Shown here one piece after another: positions 50,452-59,519 of a DNA stretch of 64,000 nucleotides (its first letter is position 1; every line of letters starts with the position of its first letter). The position numbers and the translations under genes were made by a program. A model generated the notes under the pieces. The model saw nothing but the letters and a program-made list of their open reading frames with translations, searched no databases and had not been told where the DNA came from. The stretch covers positions 124,001 through 188,000 of the forward strand of contig OW569379.1 of assembly GCA_937625935.1 (NCBI GenBank), given 5' to 3'. Source of the DNA: Tetramitus jugosus (taxonomy: Eukaryota; Heterolobosea; Eutetramitea; Acrasida; Vahlkampfiidae).

Positions 50452-51615
50452 TTATCGGTCCATATGATTGCAAAACTCTGAAAGCATTTCATAATATTCA
50501 GCAGTGTACCTCCGTTTCTCAGTCTGTGGTTCCTTTGATCCCTTGGGCACAGGCTTCGTATAGATACTAAACTCTATGCTGCTGTAATCCTCTGATTCTG
50601 CTCCCTTGTCTTCCTGTGTCATCGATGGCAAATCCCCGACCTTGCACTGATAAATATGTCGAATGACATGTGTCTCAGGATTGTCCCTAATGATCATCAA
50701 CTCGACCAAACTCAACCCACAAGCTCTCATATCTCTCATCACCTGCTCATGGTCTCTCGACGGAAAAATAAAACAAAATTTTCCGCCATCGGGATTTAAT
50801 ATCATTCGAACACTCGAAAACAAATCGCTCAGTGTCATACTACAGTCGGAGACCAAATGTCGCGCGACTTTTCTCTTGTGTCCACCCTTGTTCAACATGG
50901 CTTCATGCGTATCTGGAGTCAGAGCTGAAATAAAATACGGCGGCGCACACGTAATGAGATTATACTTGTAAAAACCGTCATCCGTCTCAGTCGGAGAATT
51001 ATTTGCCGCCTCTGAGCTTAGCTGAGAGCTATATTGTTGAATGGGAATGTGATGAACGGTAATACGTTCTCTCCACTCTTCACTAAATTGTTGCAAATTG
51101 ATTTTGCACTGATGAATCGCATCCGAGTCCACATCAATCACATCCAAATGCATCTTCATCATATCACTATTGTTACTATTATTCTCTTGTCCAAGAGGAA
51201 AATAATGTTGGGCGAGCATCATTGAAATGAGTCCACTGCCACAACCAATATCAAGCAAACGATTAGGAATGACATTCAACTGTTTTTTTGTCATATTCTT
51301 TTTTTCTTCTTCATTTTCATTTTCATTGTTATTGTTATTGTTATTATTGGTGGTGGTGGTGGAAGAAGAAGATGATGATGATGATGATGGAGAAAAGAGA
51401 GAAGAGGCGTAACCACCGAGTAAGACACCATCAGTGCCCACTTTCATTGCACACAAGTTGTGATAAATGGTAAAGTGATTGAACACAAAGTAGTCCTTGT
51501 TTCGGCGAGATGATGATTTCTTTGGTTGATTTGGTTCTTGTTCAACTATTGTTGTTGTTGTTGTTGTTGAAGTGAGTGGAGTGATGTCATTGTCGTTTGT
51601 TTGTTGTTGTTGCAT
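50452..51615 (-). CDS. TrmN6/YfiC-like methyltransferase
   Basis: From the ATG at 51615 the protein has 387 residues. It matches the bacterial tRNA(Val) A37-N6 methyltransferase family: NHFTIYHNLCAMKVGTDGVL, then LLDIGCGSGLISMMLAQ as the SAM-binding loop near residue 122, VIDVDSDAI, and PPYFISALTPD near 222. The catalytic NPPY motif reads APPY here, so the amino-group-binding Asn is replaced by Ala. Asn, Ser and Glu tracts are inserted between CAMKVGTDG and the SAM motif, and the N-terminus is Gln/Thr-rich. The longer frame begins at a GTG. A tRNA or other RNA target is inferred; loss of the Asn raises doubt about adenine N6 chemistry. Confidence 0.83.
   Translation of the reverse strand: MQQQQTNDNDITPLTSTTTTTTIVEQEPNQPKKSSSRRNKDYFVFNHFTIYHNLCAMKVGTDGVLLGGYASSLFSPSSSSSSSSSTTTTNNNNNNNNENENEEEKKNMTKKQLNVIPNRLLDIGCGSGLISMMLAQHYFPLGQENNSNNSDMMKMHLDVIDVDSDAIHQCKINLQQFSEEWRERITVHHIPIQQYSSQLSSEAANNSPTETDDGFYKYNLITCAPPYFISALTPDTHEAMLNKGGHKRKVARHLVSDCSMTLSDLFSSVRMILNPDGGKFCFIFPSRDHEQVMRDMRACGLSLVELMIIRDNPETHVIRHIYQCKVGDLPSMTQEDKGAESEDYSSIEFSIYTKPVPKGSKEPQTEKRRYTAEYYEMLSEFCNHMDR
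51352..51390 (-). repeat. Compound trinucleotide microsatellite in the methyltransferase gene
   Basis: GGT, GAA and GAT repeats on the plus strand, coding Thr, Ser and Ser/Pro runs on the minus strand. The repeat separates the N-terminal motif from the SAM-binding motif of a conserved enzyme, so it must form a tolerated surface loop. Confidence 0.7.
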
Positions 51616-51674
51616 GTTTGTTGGTGGTTTACTTTTTTTCACATACCAAAATCAGTTTTGGGACTTTTGTGCGT

Positions 51675-51681
51675 GCAATTT
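51675..51681 (+). repeat. Candidate target-site duplication, left (GCAATTT)
   Basis: GCAATTT directly precedes the G-run that starts the element at 51682. The same seven bases lie at 56671-56677, just past the other end. Removing the element and one copy leaves a continuous GTGCGTGCAATTTGCAAG junction. Confidence 0.6.
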
Positions 51682-51692
51682 GGGGGGGGTCA
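51682..51692 (+). repeat. Left terminal inverted repeat (G8TCA)
   Basis: GGGGGGGGTCA, the exact inverse of 56658-56668. Past this the ends share TGTGA after a five-base insertion on the left (TCA-CGAGA-TGTGA against TCA-TGTGA). Runs of eight G are rare in this AT-rich sequence. Confidence 0.65.
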
Positions 51693-51949
51693 CGAGATGT
51701 GAATTACTGTGGTTTCTGCGTGAAGAGAAGTGAAGAAAGCAACATACTAGTAATTGTGATTGCATCAACAATAATTAATGGACCGATTGAATTCGCAGCA
51801 CGTAAAGGGTATATGTTACTGTCATTGATTAGTTGCGTGGTCGTACGTGTGGACCGTATCTTCGAATCTAGTCCATTTTCCCGTGAGGTTGTCGTGTTCA
51901 CAGCACTTGACGCTCGTCACGACAAGCGAAAAAACCAAAAACCACAACG

Positions 51950-54900
51950 ATGAGTGATGATGTGCCACAATACATATGTTCAAACCTTTTGCATCACAGT
52001 GACGCGAAGCAGTACTACAGTTTGAACAGAATGGTATGTTTGAAGTGTGAACAAGACCGACTGAAGACAGGAAAGAGCCATCAACCATATGGATTGAAGA
52101 AATATTGTGAGGAGTGCAAGAAGTATATATCTGCATGTAACTTTTCAAGACCTGATCGACACAAGTGCTTCAAGAAGCCAGCAGTTCTTGTTGATGAATC
52201 ATCCAGCATTCCACTTCAGTCAATGGATGACACCACACGACATGAGAACAAGTACGATTACTTGAAAGAATTTCTGCAGCATGTGAAGGATGAGGTATCA
52301 CAGCACCAATTTGTGTTGTGGTCTGGCTTCAAAACCAAGTACATAGATCTGATAACATCACCCATTTGGAATACAACTGACCTGAGAAATACTATAACGA
52401 AGAATACTCTACTAGGAGTTGACATTACATTTCTGCTGTATGACGGAATGTACTATGTGTGTCACAGAACAGTTTCTGCAGAATTTATCTCAGCTGTTGT
52501 CAAGTCTCTCGTAAATATGCCTGCAGTGGGCAGTGGAAGCGATCACAGTCACAACTGTAGTCACACTGATGTAGTACATGTAAAAGTTGATCAGAGTAAC
52601 AGCATAACTCAGAAGGAATGTCCTGGGTTCACACCATCTAAATTTGCCAAACAGTATTGCAGTGTACATAGCTGTTTGGTATTAATGACCGGAGTGATAG
52701 CTACTCAAATAAATAGCACAGATCAGTATAGATCTAAGTGGTGTAAGATGTTCGTGACTGGAAAGCAACAGACTTGTTCAATGTGCTCGAGTGCAAAGAA
52801 GACTCTTGATCAACGCGGTACAAGAGCTCAGAATGCAGTCGACACTGGAAGCATCATGGGACGAAATGCATACTCTACAAACACCACGGCACTGATGCTA
52901 GCTAAGGTTAATGCTTTACAATCAAGTTTGTATAGTGCTAATCGTAAGGTCAAAGAGTTGCAAGATGAGGTTGATCAATTATTTCATCTGAATGCAGATG
53001 GCAAAGATGTTGATCAAAAGAAGCAATTGTTTCTCAAGGTGTGTAAAGCACTACACCAAGCTGATGGATATCCATTCTTCTTCCAGCTGTATGAGAGTCA
53101 AATGGACAACTTTGTCAAGGAGACCCGGTTCCTCCACAGATATGATGATACAATTAAGCACTTCTGGAAACATTTTAGACATGTTGCTGGACCAAAGGCT
53201 ATTGATGTTCTCAGAGGAGTACAGAGTGAGAATGCAGGTTTGGAGTACAATATGTTCATTCCAAGTAATAGTACATTGGATAGAATAGAGGATATTGGAT
53301 CGTATGGAGCTCCTCCTCAACTGAGAGTTGACGAGATACACATTTTATTAGAAGATCACGTGAAACAGACTGGTTGCAAAGAATACATCATCAGCTTTGA
53401 TGGCATTATAGTTATACCTAGGTACAAATACTCTGAAGGTTTAGACAAGGTACTTGGAGGAGAGGTTGCTCTTACCCCAGAAGAATATGTATCGCGGTCA
53501 AAAGAAGATCTGGATGATGATCTTGGGAACGAAGTTATTCAGTTTTTGATTCACAGTATTGACGGAGATGTCACAATACGTGCAGGTCATTGGGTGAAGC
53601 CTGACAAGTCAAATGGTGTGAAGTTTATCACATCAAAACTCAAAACTCTTGTAGAGTTGTTCTATAAGAAGGATGTATGTGAGTTAATTGCATCCTGCAG
53701 TGATGGCGATTTATGTAACGATGCAGTGCAGAGTTATATGGAGAAGTATATGAGAGACAAGTATGGTACTCCGTGGTTTCACTTGTTTGACTTCAGCCAT
53801 CTACTGAAGGCTCTGAGAAATGCCCTGCTGAACAGAGTGCTGGAACCTGGTGGACACCAGATACATATGAATTTACTGATTGATCTGTGTAATAAGAGTC
53901 CTAGTGATGGAGTTTTAAGCTTTATCAAAGACAGTTGGTTGAATCCTCCAGACATCATGAAAATGCTTCCATGTTTAGAGATCACATCAGAGAGAGTGCA
54001 AACAGCACTTAAGAGCTTACCAGAAGATATGTACTCTGAGCAAGAACGCAGCTCAGCGCTCGAGCTATCACAATACTTGGGTCAAATCCGAAGCTTGTAT
54101 GATTGCTTTATGGATGTAGACATGCTTCAAGACAAAGCTCTTACACGATTGTATGGTAAATCCAAACCAAGTGAGACAGTCACAGAGGACAGTCTAATGA
54201 GTTATATATGTGGGTGGAATGCATCAGAAAAATCTGCTCAGTTTAAGCTGGCATCACAGACCAGTCGCCATGTTACCACTACTGTCAATAATTTGTACAA
54301 GCTTGTACAATATCTGAATGAGAGACAGGTATCATACTACCTAAAGAGATCGGCATTGTCAACGCTCGCAGTTGAGCTGACATTTTGTGTCACTCGTGGG
54401 ATGCAAGCGTATGTAACTGCTTGCGAATTTAGTACACTATCTGGTAGATCAGAGTGGGATCAACGTATAATTTGTACAGATCCAACAATTCGTCGATGGT
54501 CTTTACCATCAGATGTCCAACAACCATCCAAGTACTACAACGCTTGTATTATACACTATGATACCATGCCAGCTCTGAAACCAAAGAATGATTCCAAAGA
54601 GAAGAGACTGTTGCATTCCGACGATGTAATGAAGGACATGAGATTGAAACTTGCCTCACAGGGAGAGACTACAGGTCACAAGAAAACCAGATCACACTGC
54701 AACACTAGTCACAAGAAGCACTGGTTTCAGTGTGGACAGTGCAATCGACGACCTTATCATTATCCAACAGCTCTTGAAACTCACCTAGGGAAAGTACATA
54801 AGTTGTCTACAGAAGCAGCTGCAGCAGTAGTTAAAGACATGAAGGTCGCAATTATGAAAGAAATCATTGCAGAGCGATCTACTGAACGTAGACAGGCTGC

Positions 54901-56518
54901 TCAAAATGCAGGGATTAGAGAGCCTGCTATAGAGGATGGTGTCGTCACTGAATGGACAGATGAGCATGAGTTGAACTTATTAGACGCTCTAGTCAGAAGC
55001 CACGAAGAACCTACTGAAGAGAGCGATAAATCCATCAGTAATGCTGCAGGAGACAACATATTTCCCATCAGTGACGAGCTGTTAGACTATGTCAAGGACC
55101 TAGAAGACATATTCCAGTTTGTACAGATGGAGATTACTGGTGAGTTAAGTACTACAGATTCGTCCCAGACAGAATTCGCTTTGGATCAGACAAAGCCAGT
55201 GTTGGTATCTTTTGTAGATTGTGAAACAATCAACCTACAGAAATACCCTCACGGTGGTCCATGTGAGATTGCTGTACGAACGGAAGGTATGCCACCAGGT
55301 ACGATACTTTGTACTAGGTTGAATCCATTCCCATTAAGCACATCTTTCTGGAGTGATGACAGTATTTCGATACATGGTATTACACCAGAAGATGTAATTG
55401 GGCAGCCTTTGCTTGAGAAAGGTATTCAGGCCTTCTACAGATTAGTCACTTGTGACAGGAGATGTAGAGCCATCTGTGTTGCTTTCAACTCAGCATTCGA
55501 TGATTCCAGGATTACAAGTTGTAGTGAACTGGTACCAGAGTTTGATGAGTATGATGTTGTATGGGTGGATGCTAGGAAGCTTATTGGGGAAGAGTTTGTG
55601 TGTGATGATGAAGGTAGGATCATTGACAGGGTTGGCAAGCTTGCGGATATATTCAATCACCGACTAAAGCAGGTAGAACAGATAGATGAGTCAAAGATCC
55701 ATGGTGCTAGGTATGATACACATATGATGTACAGTCTGTTGGTACATAAGTACGGATCTGAAGAGAAGGTCAGAGAAGAAGTGATTAAACTTTCTCGTCA
55801 GAGGAAAGGTGTTGGATGTAACTGTACTGGTGGATGTGTATCATGCTCTTGTACTGTGGAAGGTTCTGCTGGCTGTACATTAGCCTGCGACTGCTTTGGA
55901 TGTGCTAACCCAATTCAACGTCGTGCTGCGTATGATCTTCTAGTGACGTTTGAAGATTTGACGGAAACAGCAATCAATAAGATGAAGAAGAATGAGCTGA
56001 AGATCATGCTGCATCACAGGAATTACGATATTCGTGGTACTAAGGACGATCTGAAATCTAGATTGTTGTCTGTTTTGAAAGGCAGTGGTGACTCAGTTCT
56101 GAAGTTTGGAAATAAGCAACCAGTGATTACAGATGATCAGGAATTGACCAGAGAGATGGTCTTGAAGATGTCTAAAGATGTACTGATTACTCAACTCTCG
56201 AAGAGATATAATGTTAGTGCGAACAAACATTCAACTGTTGGCGCTCTCATATATAAACTGTTGCAGGCAGCAAAGCTTGATCAAGAAGGAGATGAAGTGA
56301 TGACTGCGCCTAGGAAGAAGAAAAGAAACGCAAAGAGCAGCAAGCTGTCTACACAACCTTCTGTCTCTTCCAAGAAGAGAAAGTCTCCACCTGACAAAGA
56401 CTCTCAACAACCAACAAAGAAGAAGAAAGTTTCCACTAGTAAGAAACGTGATGCAGATGTATTAGACAGCTCTCAAGCATCTCCACAGAAACGAACTAAG
56501 AAGCATGATGCTTTATGA
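51950..56518 (+). CDS. Giant transposase: P-element-like core, C2H2, DEDDh exonuclease, CXC and SAP
   Basis: The 1522-residue protein, one exon, has in order: Cys pairs at 30-75 (CLKC, YCEECKKY), a CSMC cluster near 280, a coiled coil near 318-350, and a core like P-element/THAP9 transposases: SFDG with Asp484, SDGDLCND with Asp585, and HLFDFSHLLKALRN with Asp614. A C2H2 finger lies near 925-950. A full DEDDh exonuclease site follows: Asp1090/Glu1092 in FVDCET, HGIT at 1142, Asp1184 in NSAFDD, and His1251..Asp1256. Then come a CXC-like Cys-rich module (1290-1318), a SAP motif (about 1343-1377) and a basic nuclear tail. The core presumably cuts and joins DNA; the exonuclease may trim ends or gaps, which is inference. 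The third acidic residue of the core was not identified. Confidence 0.75.
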   Translation: MSDDVPQYICSNLLHHSDAKQYYSLNRMVCLKCEQDRLKTGKSHQPYGLKKYCEECKKYISACNFSRPDRHKCFKKPAVLVDESSSIPLQSMDDTTRHENKYDYLKEFLQHVKDEVSQHQFVLWSGFKTKYIDLITSPIWNTTDLRNTITKNTLLGVDITFLLYDGMYYVCHRTVSAEFISAVVKSLVNMPAVGSGSDHSHNCSHTDVVHVKVDQSNSITQKECPGFTPSKFAKQYCSVHSCLVLMTGVIATQINSTDQYRSKWCKMFVTGKQQTCSMCSSAKKTLDQRGTRAQNAVDTGSIMGRNAYSTNTTALMLAKVNALQSSLYSANRKVKELQDEVDQLFHLNADGKDVDQKKQLFLKVCKALHQADGYPFFFQLYESQMDNFVKETRFLHRYDDTIKHFWKHFRHVAGPKAIDVLRGVQSENAGLEYNMFIPSNSTLDRIEDIGSYGAPPQLRVDEIHILLEDHVKQTGCKEYIISFDGIIVIPRYKYSEGLDKVLGGEVALTPEEYVSRSKEDLDDDLGNEVIQFLIHSIDGDVTIRAGHWVKPDKSNGVKFITSKLKTLVELFYKKDVCELIASCSDGDLCNDAVQSYMEKYMRDKYGTPWFHLFDFSHLLKALRNALLNRVLEPGGHQIHMNLLIDLCNKSPSDGVLSFIKDSWLNPPDIMKMLPCLEITSERVQTALKSLPEDMYSEQERSSALELSQYLGQIRSLYDCFMDVDMLQDKALTRLYGKSKPSETVTEDSLMSYICGWNASEKSAQFKLASQTSRHVTTTVNNLYKLVQYLNERQVSYYLKRSALSTLAVELTFCVTRGMQAYVTACEFSTLSGRSEWDQRIICTDPTIRRWSLPSDVQQPSKYYNACIIHYDTMPALKPKNDSKEKRLLHSDDVMKDMRLKLASQGETTGHKKTRSHCNTSHKKHWFQCGQCNRRPYHYPTALETHLGKVHKLSTEAAAAVVKDMKVAIMKEIIAERSTERRQAAQNAGIREPAIEDGVVTEWTDEHELNLLDALVRSHEEPTEESDKSISNAAGDNIFPISDELLDYVKDLEDIFQFVQMEITGELSTTDSSQTEFALDQTKPVLVSFVDCETINLQKYPHGGPCEIAVRTEGMPPGTILCTRLNPFPLSTSFWSDDSISIHGITPEDVIGQPLLEKGIQAFYRLVTCDRRCRAICVAFNSAFDDSRITSCSELVPEFDEYDVVWVDARKLIGEEFVCDDEGRIIDRVGKLADIFNHRLKQVEQIDESKIHGARYDTHMMYSLLVHKYGSEEKVREEVIKLSRQRKGVGCNCTGGCVSCSCTVEGSAGCTLACDCFGCANPIQRRAAYDLLVTFEDLTETAINKMKKNELKIMLHHRNYDIRGTKDDLKSRLLSVLKGSGDSVLKFGNKQPVITDDQELTREMVLKMSKDVLITQLSKRYNVSANKHSTVGALIYKLLQAAKLDQEGDEVMTAPRKKKRNAKSSKLSTQPSVSSKKRKSPPDKDSQQPTKKKKVSTSKKRDADVLDSSQASPQKRTKKHDAL

Positions 56519-56657
56519 TTAACAAGGTATTGATTATTCGAATCATGCAACAACATGAACCGCTCGCAACACACATATCATAACAATAACAGTAGCATAT
56601 GCTACACAGTCAGTTTCAAGTCATTTGCACAACTTTCCTCACTTCTCTATTGTCACA

Positions 56658-56668
56658 TGACCCCCCCC
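56658..56668 (-). repeat. Right terminal inverted repeat (TGAC8)
   Basis: TGACCCCCCCC on the plus strand, the exact reverse complement of 51682-51692. It lies 140 bp after the transposase stop. Confidence 0.65.
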
Positions 56669-56670
56669 TG

Positions 56671-56677
56671 GCAATTT
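56671..56677 (+). repeat. Candidate target-site duplication, right (GCAATTT)
   Basis: GCAATTT, matching 51675-51681, but separated from the C-run by TG. Either the element ends in TG on this side or a short deletion or mismatch occurred at one end. Confidence 0.55.
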
Positions 56678-56696
56678 GCAAGATGATGTTCGTTGA

Positions 56697-57923
56697 ATGC
56701 TCGATTGGTATTGTGCACTCTTGGTCTTATACTTCTGGCAAGCTCAGATGAACATCAAGAAGTTCCAACAAAAGCTCTCAAAAAAAAATATCACAACAGT
56801 TCGCACTAACAAAATTCAAACCAGAACAATGGCAGTGAAAGCCAGCAGAAAGTATAGCCAGACCGCTTTTGAAGAGCCATTACTTCTCAATATTTTTGAT
56901 TTGTTGCCTTGTGATCTACAATTGTACATTGTGACATACTTGGACCTTCAAGATTTGTTTTACATATCATTGAGTTGCCAACATGGTGCCTTCCTGGTGT
57001 TGAGTCCTGAGAATGATGGATATGTTTGGAAGTCCGTGGCTAATCACGTTGTGTTCAACAATAGCCACGAAGCTATTCAGATATTCAAGCAAGAATCGAA
57101 AGAACAGAAGGTCCATAACGAGAAGGAAGACAGGAAATTGTTTCAAGAGATGTCTCTGTTTGAGGGGGATAGTCACTCAACTCTGAATGCGGAGAGCAGT
57201 GGAATTACAGTTGAGCTTCGAGACAAGGATGAAACACTCACTGATGCTTCTTCACCAACCATGTGGAGAGAATTGGTTCGATCGAACTTGATCAGGTGGG
57301 ATCCAGATACAAGAACACCAGATACTGCCATACATATGCGCAACAGTAACAAGACAATATCTTGTGAGATGAGGGACAGGTGGAGCACTATACGAGCTGA
57401 TAGAAAACTTGAGATAGACAGGGTGCATTGTTGGGAGTACATATTCGATCATCATGACAATTTTGGAGATTACAACGCCTATAGAGTATTTGTTGGAATC
57501 GAGAGAAGTACCTATGCATTTACTGAAGTGGGATTCGACAAGATTATTGGTTTGAACAGTCAAGGAATTAGTTACAATGTTGGTGAACACGCGGTTCACA
57601 GAGATCATTCAGAACATCTCAATGACAGATCTATTCTACATGAAAAGAAATTTGTATTTGGCACAGGCGACACGATTGCCATCAAGCTGGATCTGAAAAG
57701 TTTGAGCAGTTCAAACACTGCTTCCATGTATCTCTTCAAGAACAATGAGTATTTCATGACCATCTCGGACATTCCCACACAAGATATCTTGTACTATCCT
57801 GCCATATCAGTCATTGGTTGTCATACGGTGTCCATTCGAATGAAGAACCCGTCTATTCTCCGTATAGATCGAGTAAAGTTGATAACGGACGATGAGGACT
57901 ATACAACGACACAACGACAGTGA
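56697..57923 (+). CDS. F-box and SPRY domain protein
   Basis: The frame codes 408 residues. LLPCDLQLYIVTYLDLQDLFYISLSCQH near residue 70 is an F-box. The region from about 230 to 395 (REWE-like HCWEYIFDHHDNFGDYNAY, VGIERSTYAF, GTGDTIAIKLDLKS, MYLFKNNEYFMTIS, YYPAISVIG) is a SPRY/B30.2 fold, a substrate-binding module. The protein is therefore a likely SCF ubiquitin-ligase receptor. The ATGs at 56697, 56748 and 56829 are in frame; MAVKASRKY at 56829 follows a CAA/ACA-type leader and may be the true start, since the transposon end lies only 27 bp before 56697. If so, 150 bp of original promoter remain. Confidence 0.8.
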   Translation: MLDWYCALLVLYFWQAQMNIKKFQQKLSKKNITTVRTNKIQTRTMAVKASRKYSQTAFEEPLLLNIFDLLPCDLQLYIVTYLDLQDLFYISLSCQHGAFLVLSPENDGYVWKSVANHVVFNNSHEAIQIFKQESKEQKVHNEKEDRKLFQEMSLFEGDSHSTLNAESSGITVELRDKDETLTDASSPTMWRELVRSNLIRWDPDTRTPDTAIHMRNSNKTISCEMRDRWSTIRADRKLEIDRVHCWEYIFDHHDNFGDYNAYRVFVGIERSTYAFTEVGFDKIIGLNSQGISYNVGEHAVHRDHSEHLNDRSILHEKKFVFGTGDTIAIKLDLKSLSSSNTASMYLFKNNEYFMTISDIPTQDILYYPAISVIGCHTVSIRMKNPSILRIDRVKLITDDEDYTTTQRQ

Positions 57924-57995
57924 TATACGTCACATGTGCGAGCGAAACAAAAAGATAATCAAATTCTGGTAAGTGAATGTAATTTAACGTCTCAT

Positions 57996-59457
57996 CTATC
58001 TCAATCTTCGGCTGGTCCTCGAACCAGCTCGTGATTTCTTTCCTTTAGTTTTATTTCCTAGCAGTTCTATGACTGACATCTCTTCGGTTTCATATGATTC
58101 CTTGTGATCAAAGTATGTTTTCGCACGCCCATCTGAGAGATCATAGTCGGGCAGTGGAAGAAATTCTCGTTCTTTCAAGAACTTAATTAGTTGTTTGTTG
58201 ATTTGTTTGGCTCTCTTGAAGACGAGCAGACCGACTAGCTTATTGGCACCAAAGGAGCAGAAGTTATGAATGTGTAGCTGAGAGAAAACAGTTCTTTGAT
58301 CATCCAGTTTCCGAAGAGTTACCGCTGAAATCATGTACATATCTTTGGCATTCCTAGAACCATTGTAATTTAAAGGAGTGGAACATGTTTTCTGGACCAT
58401 GAGAGCTTCTTGCAGTTCGTCATTATATCTTCCTGAGCACACTTGCATGCTCGAACGACTACCGAACGGGAATCCAAGTTTGACGTGATAATCTAGCACT
58501 GCACAGCTCCTGTTATTCGATATCATCTTGTTTGGAAAGCGCTCTTCGAGGGTGGATGGACACAAGTATTCTAGTGTTTCTACTCCATGTACATTGTCAT
58601 CTAGTTTTACTATGTTCTCGCTGTTGAACAAGTATCTCTCACAGAATTCGAAAGAGAATGGCAAGATCCCCACATACTTGCTACAACTCCCTCCATTGTT
58701 CACCCATTCAACTTTTGGAAAGTAATCTATAATCTTTTTCGACGTAAACGCCATAATGTTCTGCTTCTTGTCTGATCCTACAAGCTTCCAATGATAAACA
58801 TCTTCTGTCAGCAGTTTGTAGAAAAATTCAAGTTCAAAATCATCAATGCATGGATCCCTAAAGTCATCATCCGAGAAGTTCATCTCAATTGCCTTTCTGA
58901 GAGTTCCATGTTGCCTCAAGAAGGCTTCTCCATGAGTATCTATCAAGTTCAACCATTCATCTGACCTAAGGAATCTAGGCAATACATCATAACTCATCTC
59001 TTGCTCCACAATATTCTTAATGGTCATAAATGCCTTGTTCACACACTCAAACGTCATCTCTCCACTGCTTGACGACTTCTTGACTGATTCTACACTCTTC
59101 AACACATTGTTCTTGTCGCGAGCAGAAATGTTCAATTCATGGTCTCCCTCACAAAAGTACTTTTCTACCAAGGTGTCCATCATTCTCAGAATTTTCATCG
59201 GGTCTTTCTCTCGGTTCATGAACCGGTTCAATTCCTCTAGCGACTCTAGGAACAGCAATGATTCTTCATTCCTTTGCTTCTTGAGGTGTAATCTTAGGCA
59301 TTCCCTACAGCTTGGACCTAGGTCACAGTAATAATTTAGGATGTCAGGCAGTGAGCAGTTAACACCCTCAGAAAAGCTTAGACATACCGGTTAAAATATC
59401 TTGAATTGTGAAAATGTATTCCTTGCACAATTGTGCAGCAGTTCTCTTCTTACTCAT
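57996..59457 (-). CDS. RGS-domain protein with START-like C-terminal region, two exons
   Basis: Exon 59457-59388 codes MSKKRTAAQLCKEYIFTIQD and a few more residues. A 70-bp intron (GTATGT..CCTAG) follows, then exon 59317-57996, for 463 residues. LTGPSCRECLRLHLKKQRNE across the junction continues into SLLFLESLEELNRF, the first helices of an RGS domain that runs to about residue 160 and ends with FLRSDEWLNLI. RGS domains speed GTP hydrolysis by G-alpha. Residues 180-420 (YHWKLVGSDKKQNIMAF, FSQLHIHNFC) may be a START-like lipid-binding region, a pairing known in amoebae, but this is less sure. The tail is basic. Splicing is required to remove an in-frame stop after the first exon. Confidence 0.75.
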
Positions 59458-59519
59458 TGTTTCAATTTTGTTGGGGTTGTTTTTGTCGTTGTGGTTGTTG
59501 AGATGATGGATTCCACGAT

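Larger units (their letters stand above)
51682..56670 (+). mobile_element. Intact 5-kb DNA transposon with P-element-like transposase and exonuclease
   Basis: About 4.99 kb bounded by G8TCA inverted ends and flanked by GCAATTT repeats, holding one 1522-codon gene with no stop or frameshift. It sits between the divergent methyltransferase (start 51615) and F-box/SPRY genes. The right end may include TG after the C-run (56669-56670). Codon choice inside, with more GTA, ATA, AGA and TGT, differs from neighbouring genes, as expected for a mobile element. The intact frame and matching ends suggest recent arrival. Confidence 0.7.

Noticed and set aside
51682-51689. G8 run as a sequencing artefact
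   Set aside because: An independent C8 run with the same TCA context lies at the far end, with matching flanks outside, which an artefact would not produce.
51950-56518. Assignment of the giant transposase to the KDZ/Zisupton superfamily
   Set aside because: CXC and SAP modules occur there too, but the FDFSHLLKALRN block and preceding Asp motifs fit P-element/THAP9 better; kept as an alternative to test.
59318-59387. Reading through the first intron of the RGS gene
   Set aside because: Direct read-through hits a stop (AAGCTTTTCTGA), and a 21-bp intron would be implausibly short; the 70-bp intron fits size and consensus of the others.
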